From positions 90,293,319 to 90,357,318 of the forward strand of contig CP136066.1 of NCBI GenBank assembly GCA_032622095.1: a stretch of 64,000 nt of DNA. The letters run 5' to 3'. A program made the translations under genes and the position numbers. The notes beneath the pieces were generated by a model that saw only the letters and a list, made by a program, of their open reading frames with translations, ran no database searches and was not told the DNA's origin. Numbering within the stretch: position 1 is the stretch's first letter; the number at the start of each line of letters is the position of its first letter. Positions 46,336-57,679 of the stretch are shown in pieces. The DNA comes from Siphonodentalium dalli. Lineage: Eukaryota; Mollusca; Scaphopoda; Gadilida; Siphonodentaliidae.

Positions 46336-46615
46336 GGAGGGGGCTCGGTGGCTATGTTGGTAAAGGGCTCCGTGGCAGACACCCGGTTCAATTCCCGGTG
46401 GAGTCATCGCTGACTGTGTATCCCATATCGATATCTGGGGAAGTTTTCAGTTACCAGCCGATCGCCGGACACAATTGGTCATTCTTACAGCCAATGAAAT
46501 CACTGTTAGATTTATCTTAGTGCACGGACTCTTCCCCCCACCAATAAAACTGACAACGTCGTGATACAGCGCTGGCTGCCGAAAACGACGTTAAACGCCA
46601 CTAAATAAATAAATA
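46336..46615 (+). mobile_element. tRNA-derived SINE
   Basis: The head resembles a tRNA: GGGGGCTCGGTGGCTATGTT, a box A-like TGGCTATGTTGG (46349-46360) and a perfect box B GGTTCAATTCC (46385-46395). A unique body follows, then ACGACGTTAAACGCCACTAA, a 3' segment typical of many invertebrate SINEs, and a TAAA repeat tail. It should be transcribed by RNA polymerase III. It is not a functional tRNA, because no cloverleaf closes. Confidence 0.8.
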
Positions 46616-47029
46616 ATACACTTTCCAGGGAGTGGAGAGGATGAGCCTGCCTGCAATTTTTCAATTATATCCCATCTCAAGGCGCAAGGAAATTTATGCT
46701 CATAACAGACCATAGTTCTATGTGTCCGTGTTGAGAAGTATTAACCAGCTGTAGTCAGCCAGCTATGTTACATTTCCAACCGATGTCCGTGCAACACAAC
46801 ACAGCGATTTAAATACAGCATTAACCCCTTCTGTATTATATGGATTCTCCCACTCAGTTATAAAAGTATTCATTAGAATGGTGTATTGTTCATATGAAGG
46901 GGTTTTCAACAAAAATAAGCAGACGACAGATAATAAAAGTGCAGAAGATGTCCACTTTCTTGGAGGGAGAATGTTCAGATGACAAGTATTATACTTTTTT
47001 GTATAAGTGTGTGTGTATGTATATATGTA

Positions 47030-47771
47030 TCTAAATATATATTTTGAAGACCTCTGTCTGTTTGTTTGTATGTCTGTCATTTATACAAATCTACGATTCT
47101 CGACCGATCGGGACAAAACTTGGTACGTGTGTGTAGTTTGACCAGGCGATCGTCGTTGTCGTATTGGCGAGCCCGTGCGACGCCCGTGCAGCGCATGCGC
47201 AGAAGAGATCTCGGAAACGGGTGGAGCTATCGACTTGAAATTTGCTATGTGAATGTATTTTGCCCCGAATACGAATTTTTTCGGGTCGCCAAGCCCGTGT
47301 GACGCAAGCTTCGCGCATGCGCAGACCAGATCTCGGAAACGGGTGGAGCTATCGACTTGAAATTTTGTATGTTAATGTATCTTGCCCCGGATACGAATTT
47401 TATCGGGTCGCCGAGCCCGTGCGACACCAGCTTCGTGCATGCGCAGACCAGATCTCGGAAACGGGTGGAGCTATCGACTTGAAATTTGGTATGTGAATAT
47501 ATCTTGCCCCGGATACGAATTTTATCGGGTCGCCGAGCCCGTGCGACGCCAGCTTCGCGCATGCGCAGACCAGATCTCGGAAACGGGTGGAGCTATCGAC
47601 TTGAAATTTGGTATGTGAATTATCTTGCCCCGGATACGAATTTTATCGGGTCGCCGAGCCCGTGCGACGCCAGCTTCGCGCATGCGCAGACCAGATCTCG
47701 GAAACGGGTGGAGCTATCGACTTGAAATTTGGTTTTTGAATAGCCCGGACAACGTCGGGCTCATCGGCTAG
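47030..47771 (+). mobile_element. Helitron-like module, complete, sense orientation
   Basis: 742 bp. 5' TCTAAATATATATTTTGAAG, CTGT microsatellite, unique tail, four to five 122-bp units, hairpin AGCCCGGACAACGTCGGGCT, then CATCGGCTAG. Preceded by A and followed by T, the Helitron insertion pattern. It is inverted relative to the main array, which places the Helitron 3' end here on the + strand. Confidence 0.8.
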
Positions 47772-47812
47772 TATGATATATGTGTGTATATGTATGTATA
47801 TGTATATTATAA

Positions 47813-47964
47813 GTTACGGGACGCTTAGTGGTCGGATGTGGTGTCATGTGAGGGGAAGTGAGATCAATATTAGGCGAGGCCGTAGGCCGAGCCTAATATT
47901 GATCTCGCTGAGCCTCACATCAGAGTCACTTGACACCATATTCGACAACCAAGCGTCCCGTAAC
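47813..47964. mobile_element. Foldback element family H
   Basis: GTTACGGGACGCTTAGTGGT at one end and ACCAAGCGTCCCGTAAC at the other; inner arms GAGATCAATATTAGGC and GCCTAATATTGATCTC. Nearly complete palindrome, no coding capacity. Confidence 0.7.
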
Positions 47965-48810
47965 GTATTTATTATGTCAGTGGACAATATCCAGCATATC
48001 CCTTTAATAAATCGTCGCTGTAATTTATTGTAATTTGGTAAGATAATTTGTCGTCTATGGCCATTAACGTATGTAACGTCACAGTGACGCGTCATGGGCG
48101 TTGAACGTCAACGCATTGAGTCAATGACTAATTACCAGAAGTAGGACAACTTGTTGAGTTTGATGGTTAATTTATTAGTCTTTAGAATTCCTCAAATATA
48201 CCGCAGGCAGGTTTTGGTACATGGTACTATGTCTTTAAATTCACAGAAAATGATTTCCGACAGATAACCCCTTTCTTGGCGCCAAAATACATCAAAACAT
48301 ATTCCCGAGGCGACTGAGTTTCTGAAAAACAAGATGGCGGATAAGCTCCTAATATTGATTTCATATTAGGTCACCGACCTAATATCGGTTCATATACCGT
48401 CACTATATATCGACGCTGATTAGCTATACTAATTGCAAGAGCTGACATTATACATGTGTATATTTGCATTTATTATACTGGAAGATTATCCCTTAATCTC
48501 ATCCATCATTATATTGCTCGACATCCAGAATTAAAATTAATTATCATTCAATCGACTACTTCGAGTCGTAACCATGCGCATATATATATACCTAGTCTGT
48601 ACACGGCTTATCCTATAGCCATCTAATATTTATTACACTCATCACACTTTATGTTTACAATATAAATCATGGATTCAAAATGTTCTTTAAATCTGTGGGT
48701 TGTACATGGTCATCTGTGTTGTTTATGTATATATGTACATATACACCCACTTGTCAAAATACAGGCACACACGGTACACCTGTACATCCCACCCATGACC
48801 TACAGTCACT

Positions 48811-48812
<2 letters not shown>
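47965..48812. other. Unassigned
   Basis: No gene. GAGATCAATATTAG-like words recur at 48353-48385 (CCTAATATTGATTTCATATTAGG palindrome, shortened here). Confidence 0.35.

Positions 48813-48870
<58 letters not shown>
48813..48870. repeat. (AT)n microsatellite
   Basis: About 29 uninterrupted AT units; a cruciform-prone stretch. Confidence 0.9.
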
Positions 48871-48874
<4 letters not shown>

Positions 48875-49219
48875 AACACAGAAGACAATGTAGCTACTCT
48901 CGTTGTATCCATACACAACATCAATGCCATACAACCACATCGTATACACCCGTACTGGTTACACACAACCATACAACTTGCAATCACTCCATGTATACCG
49001 ATTCACCTCACACATGACCATAAACCACTTCTTTTATGCCTATACATCTCACCATGGACACCCTACTCATAACCATATAGTCACTCATTTTATACCTATT
49101 CACATTCATGACCATACAATAACTCCCTGTAAACATATTCACCTCACCTATGATCACACAGTAACTCCATGGCTGCCACCATGGCATCCACCCTGTATCC
49201 AGTTAATCAATTTTATCAT

Positions 49220-50780
49220 AATGGGTCAGAATAGCCACAGATTATGGTTAATCTCAGCTGCGCCTCAAAGTTCTGCTCATTTCCTTTCAATAATATGGCC
49301 AGAATCACAAAAGAGGTTCTCGGCATAATTCCATACTGCAACTTTAAAATGAATTTGCCATGCCCCATACGGAACTGGGACAACCAGAATAGAACATGTA
49401 GTTGTCAGTTAATTATCTAACACGTATAAGAACCAAGTGAGTCACAATTGGCTACATTTTCGGAAAACGCAGAGAATAATATTCGGGATATATGTAAAAA
49501 ATTGTTTACCAAATTTGGTTGCCATTTTGGAAGCCATCTTGAACAATTTGGTCTATAAACACCGTAGTGTTACACATTTAAGATATACCAAAACAACAAA
49601 CACCTTTCATATCAAAGATAGTTACATTTTACTTGAAAACATGGTCCAAACCTGAAAAGTTATTTTTTGCCGATATTTATGTTAAGTTTGTGAGAGAAAA
49701 ATCCACTATTTCTGGTGATGTCAGTGGTGACAATAGTAACAATTAACCATGGTGCATCAGACATGTTATTATTCAATGTATAGAAGGCAGAATAGCCTAT
49801 TGTATACATCAACCACAGCTTGTAAGCGATTGCAGGGCACGCTGGGGCAATATCTGTCATTTTCCATATTATGGCGGCCATTTTGGCAGCCATTTCGAGC
49901 CAAAGTTACAATGTTGGTTCCAATGAGTTGGAATATTCATATGTAATGATATGCCTCACTTACATTACAAAGTTCTGTTCATTTCTTGTTGAGATATGAC
50001 TAGAATCCCAATTGAGATTTTGTGTGAAATCTTATACCGCATTCTGTAAAATCGAATTTTTGAGGGATCGGAAGGGGCTAGGATCCCAATAATTGCATAT
50101 TTCATTGCTCCAATGGTCAGTTAATATACAAAATACAACAAAAAGTCACATTTCTCAACCAGTTCCAAACAGCATAAACTGATCTAGAAGATATAAGTGA
50201 ACAAACGTCACATTTTCAACTTCCGGTGGCCATGTTGACAGCCATCTTGGATGGGGAGTTTAAATTTTGCCGTCTAAAATTATCATTATGTCTTAGCTTC
50301 ACAAAACTATATACATTTGTATACATTTTACCAGAGTTTCCAGCTATAATTTGCACCAAACTGACTGAGGCCCTAGTCTGAAAAACAGCGGCCATGATGG
50401 CCGCCATCTTGTCTGGAGTCTACACGGCCACTTTATTTTCTTGTTAACATTGCTTAAAAGTTGAAGGACATAATATGGAACAAAATGAGTGGGGTAAAGT
50501 TAAGTCCAGCTAGGGGTGTGCACGGGTACCAATATTAGCTCCCGGACTATATAAAAAAAACATCGAATTAACTATAAACTCCACCTTTCCAAAAATAGTT
50601 TCATAAAATTAGATAGATAAGTGTTTTCGTAAAACAACCATCGAACCCAAAGATAAAAATCTACATGTATCAACTACACATTCACTTTTTTCATTCATTC
50701 AATCATTGTCCGCCTTTTTCTTTTATTCAGTGGCCGCCATTTTGGATTTGATCGGTAGTACGGAACCAGGATTTGGTGGA
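49220..50780. repeat. Degenerate ~350/700-bp tandem repeat with GCCATCTTGG words
   Basis: GCCATTTTGG.AGCCATCTTG-like blocks at about 49525, 49866, 50225, 50386 and 50725. Flanking text repeats at 703 bases (CAAAGTTCTG.TCATTTC.T at 49267 and 49975). Ancient duplication; no coding. Confidence 0.45.
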
Positions 50781-51031
50781 TACGTGACGTCACATATCCT
50801 GGTCATGGTAACTTCGAGGTCCCAAATCCGGCACTAGCTGCAGCCGATCTCGAAGTCACTATGTAATTTTACTACGATTGGTCACGATCTCCCGCCGTGT
50901 ACGTCACGTGTCATGCCGAATAGTATATATATATATATAGTCTGATATTTTGGACGGGTGAAGTTATAGACGTGTTCAATTTAAACATATGCGATACGTT
51001 GATCGCAGAACCGGATCATAGGCGTATTTAA

Positions 51032-51453
51032 AGGTACTCTATCCGATTAAATATACCTAAATTACTATTTCTTTGGCTTCGGGTGTAAACAATATTTGAT
51101 TCGAGTCGATGAACCTACCCATCAACACTTTTTGAAGTTTGTTATTTCAATTGTTTGTGGCACAGAAACACGCCGTCAAAAGGATGGTTTCGGCCAAAAT
51201 GCGGATGAAGATGGATAACTCTAAAAACAAGTGGTAATACAGCCAAATTCGTGAATACTCGAGTGATGACACGGCGATATTTCGTTGAACAAAATGTTGT
51301 TAACACGTTTTGGAAAATTTGATACTAATTGACAGTGGTTAGCATTGTGTTGTTGCCATTAATAGATTCGGAAAACCACAAGTGTATTTTGAAAAAATGT
51401 TGTTGTTGTTCTATCTTGATGATATGGGGACCTTCTGATAGGATTGAGTACCT
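51032..51453. mobile_element. TTAA-flanked MITE family C, copy 4
   Basis: Same termini (AGGTACTCTATCC and GGATTGAGTACCT), TTAA on both sides (51028-51031, 51454-51457). The right half shares AACACGTTTTGGAAAATTT and TTGACAGTGGTTAGCAT with 31550 and 44758. Confidence 0.7.
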
Positions 51454-51535
51454 TTAAATATGCATAAATGGTTTCCAGACTAAATAATTTCACGAAACAT
51501 TAATCCTTTCATGACTGTAGCGCCCTGATTTTTTG

Positions 51536-51695
51536 TGAAAATCATGTGCAATGAGCCTCGCACAATTATATAAGATAACGCATTGGCCTAACAATATTTA
51601 CATTGACCTTGTAAGCCAGTGCATTTTCTTATATATGTGAGGCTCCCTATGGGAGACTCGCATATATAAGATAATGAAATGGCGCAGGATTTTTA
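51536..51695. mobile_element. Foldback element family B, copy 3
   Basis: Shares GCATTGGCCTAACAATATTT, GTGCATTTTCTTATATATG and GAGGCTCCCTATGGGAGACT with copy 2; the left hairpin is mostly lost. Confidence 0.6.
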
Positions 51696-52169
51696 ATGCC
51701 GCACCAGCGCAGCTCCCGGCATGAAATGGTTGAATGCTCACATAATTTCAAACATAAAGTTAACCTAATAACTATATATGTCTAGGCTGCACCGTCTATA
51801 CATGTATGTTATGAGATGTTTAGATCCTTTCTTTGTGAAAATAATTAATTTGGTCTTTTTTTTTGTATGTGTGTGTTGACACGGAGTTTCCACGATTTGC
51901 ATACTCATCGTGCAAAGGCGATGAGAGTCCTTTGCATATTTTCTTCGTCATCAGAAAATATAAATTTATCGTCAACATGTATAATACATAACAATTTAAT
52001 AATGCATCATGTTTGGTCTATTCATTTTTTTTCACACAGTTATGACCCTTGTATAGTGTAAACTATGACCATCTTGGTGAGCATCTCCGTCATCTTGTAT
52101 GCTATTTGGAATATTCATGAACCACGTGCAATGGGTTGAAACAGGATTTGTCCAGTCATCGCAGACCAG

Positions 52170-52450
52170 ATTAACCCTTTCTATTCTAAAGTGTCATTGA
52201 TGAGTAGTTATCCCATATGAAATGTTCAGATAATAAGTTCAACAAACGACCATATATCGTTTTGTTGAACTTATTATCGAAATATTTCTAACAATAGATA
52301 TGTCACCCTCTGCGCTTTTATTATTTATCTGTCGTCTGCTTTTATCACCTGAACATCCCTCCAAATCAATAATAGACCATTCATATGTAGACGTTTTAAC
52401 TGACTGCGAGAATCCATTTAGTATAGAAGAGGTTAAGACATTCTTCAGAA
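52170..52450. repeat. Repeat E copy, with palindromic start
   Basis: ATTGATGAGTAGTTATCCCATATGAAATGTTCAGATAATAAGTTC reads in inverse at 58870-58920. The part after 52255 matches 32812-32960. Confidence 0.5.
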
Positions 52451-52892
52451 ACAAGCCACCTCAGGAAAAACGACATTTCCGCTGCTCTGAGGGGGAATGC
52501 GTGTACTCTGTATGCAATATTTGTTATGCCCTCTTAGGGTGTATATTGGCAAGCATGTATGGCCCTGTCGAAGGAAGTGGTGGACTAATTGTGTAAAAAC
52601 TTACTCGGTATTTACGTATTTGAACCATGTAACGAAGATCGACAGTTTTGGACTGATTATTATTCTGCATGCTAATTTTGGCAATGGATGTGTGGGTTAT
52701 TGGTGTATCAATGCAATGTGCATGTTTATCGGTGAACCTTTCAACCAATTGAAATGTATGCGTCCTTATTTGTGAACACATATTATATTACGTGGTGTGT
52801 AAATATTTCATAATTATCATAACTTATATATATGCCTAATAGTATTATCTTGAGGGCGTTACCATTTCTGACTATGGTTTTATTGTCTACAG

Positions 52893-53042
52893 TTTGTCGG
52901 TATGGCGATAAGAGACGCGACGAAAGCCATAACTCTTGCAATGTCCGATAACAGATCGACATTAGCTATTGGGAACATCACGACACGCACATGCGACGCG
53001 ACAAATATTGGGCAAGATATTCTGTCAGGGAGGCTAAAACAG
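52893..53042 (+). CDS. iGluR-like exon 6: amino-terminal domain, last helix
   Basis: Also not marked by an ORF call. Acceptor TTGTCTACAG at 52892, donor CAG|GTAAGT at 53043, 150 bases, phase 0 both sides. Encodes FVGMAIRDATKAITLAMSDN, then a Cys-containing loop (TTRTCDATNIGQDILSGRLK) and Q. It matches the family helix '..a.yDAv.vla.Al', the conserved Cys and 'G..ll..l'. The 50 bases before the acceptor are almost identical, in inverted orientation, to 8370-8425. It joins in frame to exon 7 as GRLKQ|VSFAGETG. Confidence 0.78.
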
Positions 53043-53169
53043 GTAAGTACGGGTTATGGGTCAGACACGCGTTTTACATGAATCCAGAAAAAGATTTTTT
53101 CTTGATCTATCCGGCGAATAATCTTGAATTTCACATAACCCACTGTATTTTTACGGTAGAGTACCGGCA

Positions 53170-53380
53170 GCTCAGTTGCCAGTAGTCTACCGTATAATTG
53201 ACAGTATATACCGTATATATTCTACTACCGTATATAATTATACAATAATACCGTCAAATATACAGTACACCGTATATTCCACTATCGTATATTTATACAA
53301 TTATACCGTCACGGTCAAATATACAGTACACCGTATATTCCACTACCGTATAATTATACAAACATGCTCAATGGTTGATT
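53170..53380 (+). repeat. ACCGTATA minisatellite
   Basis: Units of about 60 bp containing ACAGTACACCGTATATTCCACTA.CGTATA (three copies, the last partial). A related stretch with TACCGT words follows the TIR element, at 54418-54490. Confidence 0.6.
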
Positions 53381-53611
53381 GTAATTTGGCCGTAAAAGGC
53401 GTAATGACTAAAAATATTATAATATCATAGAAGCTACCATGATTTCGAATAAATAAATTATTCAATACAAAACCTTGACAAACACACTAAGGACAACACA
53501 ACAACTGTTTTCTCCCCACGATTGACTAACACACGAATTCACAATCCGAGAAAATGGCGTCGGCGATCAGACCCTTCCCAAAATGCATAGCGCGTGCACG
53601 CGCCATTAACA

Positions 53612-54416
53612 GTACACTCTTATAACTAATAAACGATTACACATCAAATGTGTAAACCCGGTTAATACACATAGCAATGTGTAGTTTTACATACAAATAC
53701 ATTGACCAAGTGCCGTTCTACACATAATGTGTATATTTTGTTGCACAAAATTGTGTAAGAACGTAGAGCATGCGCATTGCGTGCCTTCATTTTCATAGTC
53801 TGCTACGTGACGGCCATATTGTTTGAGTATATTTTTTGGAATGCAATCTACAGCGATCGTGGACAAGGATGTAAGTTCAGAATTCCAATTTGTGGGTTTA
53901 TTATTAATAGTATATGAGGATTTATTTGTTAAAACTTTCATGGCGATTACTACTGCCCTTAGACTCTTGTTATGATTGTTGTAAGAATACTAATATTATG
54001 CAATCACGCCTCGATCCCGGTTTGTTCAATTCAAAGCAAAATCTCACAGTACAGAACAAAATACTACATACCACTATGCGCCATGAAAGTTTTAACATAT
54101 AAATCTGCATATATCTTGAATACTATACCCACAGGTCGGACTACTGAACTTGCATTTCTTGTCTACGAACTGTGTGTGTAAGAACCTACACAAAATGTGT
54201 AAGGGATATGTGTTGATTTTATACACACAGTTGTGTATAAATGTGTAAAAATTTACCCATTTATGTGTAAAAATTGTTACACAATTTGTGTACGAATATG
54301 AAACTACACATATACATGTACTACACAAATATGTTTAAGATCAAAATTGAATAATGATTGTGTAGCAGGGCTACACATTTTGTGTAGAAAACCTACACAT
54401 TAATCATAAGAGTGTA
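53612..54416. mobile_element. TIR element rich in TGTGTA palindromes
   Basis: Left TACACTCTTATAACTAAT, right ATTAATCATAAGAGTGTA, with possible TA flanks. Many words of the type ACACATAATGTGT, TGTGTAAGAACCTACACA lie inside both arms. A central unique part (53760-54170) has no convincing ORF. Confidence 0.55.
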
Positions 54417-54499
54417 TTGCCGTAAGTATAGATATTACCGTACATACAGTTAAATTAACGGTATTCTACCGTTGAATATACGGCCAATTAATACAGTGA

Positions 54500-55740
54500 T
54501 GCATTTCACTATCTGTATTGTATAATCTGGATAAATATTAAAATGATACAAAAACAATGGGCGTTAATACATTTGAGAGGCAGGCTGGCGCTGCCACTTG
54601 CCAAGTTGGTCGATGGCAAAATTATTTTGGCAAAGATTATTTTCATTTGGCAAAAGAACGTTTATCTGACTCATTGTATAATTGAACACAACTGGAAAAT
54701 TACATGATTATAGAGGAGACGAAGGAAGCTGAGAGAAATTACAGATTATTTGTTATCTAACTGGTAACACGAGATGGATGTGTAACCGATTCCTACAAAA
54801 TCTTAGTGGAATGTATTCCAGAAACCCCCTTAAATAGATAATGTACTGCTATGGTATTTACCAAACATTATATGATGGAATTGAATCATCCATGGACAAT
54901 TTGGTTATATATATCAGGGGTTACCTACCCAATCCGAAATCAACGAAATGGATATCAAGTTACAACGCATCATAGAAAGTGCTGATTGATGCGTACAAGG
55001 CTTATATAATGTCATTATTACGTCCTGTCTATGTGTGTTTTCTGTGAATGTATTGGTGACGTGCCAATGGAGCTATGGAGATAAAAGTGAATAAATGTAA
55101 TTTGGTTTGGATTCCTGAAGAGGCAACATCTCATAATAGACATGTCCCACGAAACTGAGGATACTCATGTATACGTTGTCCTCTTAGGTAGATGGTGCAT
55201 GTTTAGTTTTTCTGTCGGAAAAACGTTGGTTCTCAACACGATGTGGTTTGTGAATGAGATAAGATTGTAATAAAGAGAATAATTGGGCGCGAAGCGCCCG
55301 GGATGGTCGAAAAATTCGAGTGATATTTTCCTTCACCCCACGATTTGTTGTTTAGGAGATATCTGAACATAGAAAATCGTCATGTCCGAACGCTGCAAAA
55401 TTTGAATTGAATGTTGTATAGGGTAGAGCCCACGAGCTTTAATACGGGGTGTTGGGGTTACCTCGGTCTCGCTTTAAGTTGGATGTTTGTGTAGTTGTTG
55501 AGCGAGTCGTATGGTGCGCTGAAACGAGGAACGGGCCCCGTGTTATAAGGTTAAAATGGTGTTAGTTGTATTAGTTATGACTGAGTACCCTACACACAAG
55601 CATTCTGAAAATTCAAAGACTTTCTCGGCACAAAACAGGTAAGATTGTTGATCGGGAACAGCGTATTTACAGGTATTCGTACACGCTAATTATCTAATTA
55701 TCGCCCTCACACACACAGCGCTGAATTGATCAAGTTGGAG
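54500..55740. other. Unassigned
   Basis: No gene or paired repeat found. Confidence 0.35.
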
Positions 55741-55759
55741 ATGAATTATTATCATGTTA

Positions 55760-55925
55760 CCCATATATATGTATGCCTGTACGTATATGTGTATGTACGC
55801 GGGTTTATATATGTATGTATGTGCATGTGTATGTGTGCATATGTGTATGTGTATATATGTATGTATATACATGTATGCATATATATATATATGTATGTAT
55901 ATGTATATGTGCGTATGTATGGGTG
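55760..55925. repeat. TATG/TGTA-rich microsatellite
   Basis: Irregular mixture of GTATGT and ATATAT words. The ORFs reading IYVCMY-type text on both strands are artefacts of it. Confidence 0.7.
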
Positions 55926-56123
55926 TCCCTCTTGTCTGCACCTTTTGACATTGAATGTATTATGTTTTTCATATATATATGGCTCTATTGTCGCATTATA
56001 CCTGTATATATGTGATTTATGGGCAATAAAACATTGAAGATAATGCGTTCACACTAGGTGGCAGCGATATATATTGACCGATGAGTTAACATTCTCAGGG
56101 TCCTTTTAGTTGATTGAATGTGG

Positions 56124-56127
<4 letters not shown>

Positions 56128-56170
<43 letters not shown>
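56128..56170. repeat. (TA)n microsatellite
   Basis: About 21 TA units. Confidence 0.9.
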
Positions 56171-56173
<3 letters not shown>

Positions 56174-56179
56174 GTTAAT

Positions 56180-57189
56180 TAAGCCGGAGTCACTCTGGAT
56201 TATTTTACTACAAGCACAGAGTGTCTCCATAGACGATAAAGAGTGGTTATTATACCTTTATTTTTCGAAGAGAATGGGTAGGTTACTAGGTAAGATTGAC
56301 AGCGTCCGTCCATTTGTACGCCCACATCCGCCTGATATTATAGCAGCCTCGGGTTAGGGTATCTGAATGAAATTTGTCATGCATGTTCGTCATCACGACT
56401 GGTTTCAAAAGAGGGGGGAATGACCAATATGCATGCAACTTCACGTTGTTAATTTATTCTTGATATATGAATAAAGAGCGTTTATCTGACCCATATGTAA
56501 ACACTTGAATATATCTGGGGATATTACTGATTATAGACGAGATGAAGGAAACTGAGAGATAGTGCACATTATTAATTATTTGAGGAACAACGCAAATTAT
56601 ATAAGGTAATAAAAGCAAAAGACACAATCCATGGGTCTTAGCATCTTCTTCGGAACCAGCAGTACTCTAATCAGTCTGTTTCATATGTTCGTCGGTATCT
56701 GTTTCAGCTTCGTCTTCACTGTCATCAAAATAGATAATCTTCTAGTAAGTGTTTATTCATCTTGATAGCCAATATAGCACACTGATCACTCTGGTTCTGG
56801 ATATAAGATTATATCATCCATAATTTTGGTATGTATTGTGCCATGGTGTACATAGTTGAGTAAGAACCGAATCAATCTCGAATATTGTGCAATCAATGAT
56901 TTCATGTCCGCAAACTCCCAACTTCTCATCAGCATTTTCCTCGTCTTTATGTGACATTCAATTTTGTTGGTACTTATTTATTTTTCGTCCGCCACATATA
57001 AGTACATGTGATGTTCTCAAACCGACCACAGCGCCGTATCAGACAGTAATACACAACACACCCACTACATTAAAGACATATTATGTACTTGTTCGGGTGC
57101 GTGAAACTGACAAGTTAGTACTCTGGCGCTATGCCAACTGTGGGAATGTAACATTCTACTAACATCGCCGAAATTCTCAAAGAAATCGT
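56180..57189. other. Unassigned part of the exon 6-7 intron
   Basis: An open frame at 56887-57162 has no convincing homology. One AATAAAGAGCG motif at 56470. Confidence 0.35.
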
Positions 57190-57450
57190 CCATACTATTC
57201 AATAGATATCATCGTCTGAATTACGCATAATTGTAAATATTTACATCTCGATTCGGGATGCAACAATCGGCGAAAAACTAACGTAAATGATTTCGCCACC
57301 GAGAGTCATCGCATTTAATTAATATATAAGAATGACGGCGTGTGTGCTGGAAATTTTGATTAATATTCTAAAAAATAACTACTTTGAGCAAGATTATTCT
57401 CCATTTCTATTTGTTCACCCAACCGGAGTGTTTCACATCACTTTAATTTC
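57190..57450 (-). repeat. Dispersed repeat D, copy 3 (inverted)
   Basis: The reverse complement matches 1075-1310: AAGTGATGTGAAACACTC, GAATAATCTTGCTCAAAGTA and the GGCGAAATCATTTACGTTAG segment. It ends about 22 bases before the exon 7 acceptor. Confidence 0.6.
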
Positions 57451-57472
57451 TTAAATGAACTTTCCTTTACAG

Positions 57473-57679
57473 GTGTCATTCGCAGGTGAGACAGGTCTGA
57501 TCCAATTCGGATCAGATAACTACCTGGATGAAGTAAGGTATGCGATATGTACACTAGTTGGTAACAGCGACGATGAACCTTTATTTACTGGCGAATGGAG
57601 CTCGAAGGATGGCTTGTTCTTTACTGATGACCATCCATTCAAGAACACCTTCAAGGATTTCAATGGCGCCACCCTTAGG
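57473..57679 (+). CDS. iGluR-like exon 7: end of amino-terminal domain and start of agonist-binding domain
   Basis: Acceptor CCTTTACAG at 57472, phase 0. Encodes VSFAGETGLIQFGSDNYLDE, VRYAICTLVGNSDDEPLFTG, EWSSKDGLFF and on to FNGATLR. 'F.GetGliqF...n...evryaI' and 'v..W....GLff' are the closing strands of the amino-terminal domain, and 'F.G.tLRVaT' is the linker into S1 of the agonist-binding domain. The donor is uncertain: AGG|GTTGCA at 57680 keeps phase 0 but loses the usual strand after LR, while the frame runs open to about 57760 (VATAKLCMHAWRIPFLL). The 270 bases before the exon are a repeat also found just after exon 1. Confidence 0.75.

Noticed and set aside
46336-46410. Functional tRNA gene
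   Set aside because: Box B is good, but the acceptor and anticodon stems do not pair and a SINE body and TAAA tail follow.
48669-49072. ORFs with long YIYIYI runs
   Set aside because: They are translations of the (AT)n microsatellite.
52300-52596. 98-codon ORF with several Cys
   Set aside because: It begins in repeat E and no domain pattern is recognisable; the Cys spacing is irregular.
55690-56037. ORFs rich in Tyr, Cys, Val and Met
   Set aside because: They come from a TATG/TGTA microsatellite.
56887-57162. Possible receptor exon (ends RVRETDKLVLWRYANCGNVTFY)
   Set aside because: Exon 6 joins exon 7 in frame without it, and no splice borders are clear.
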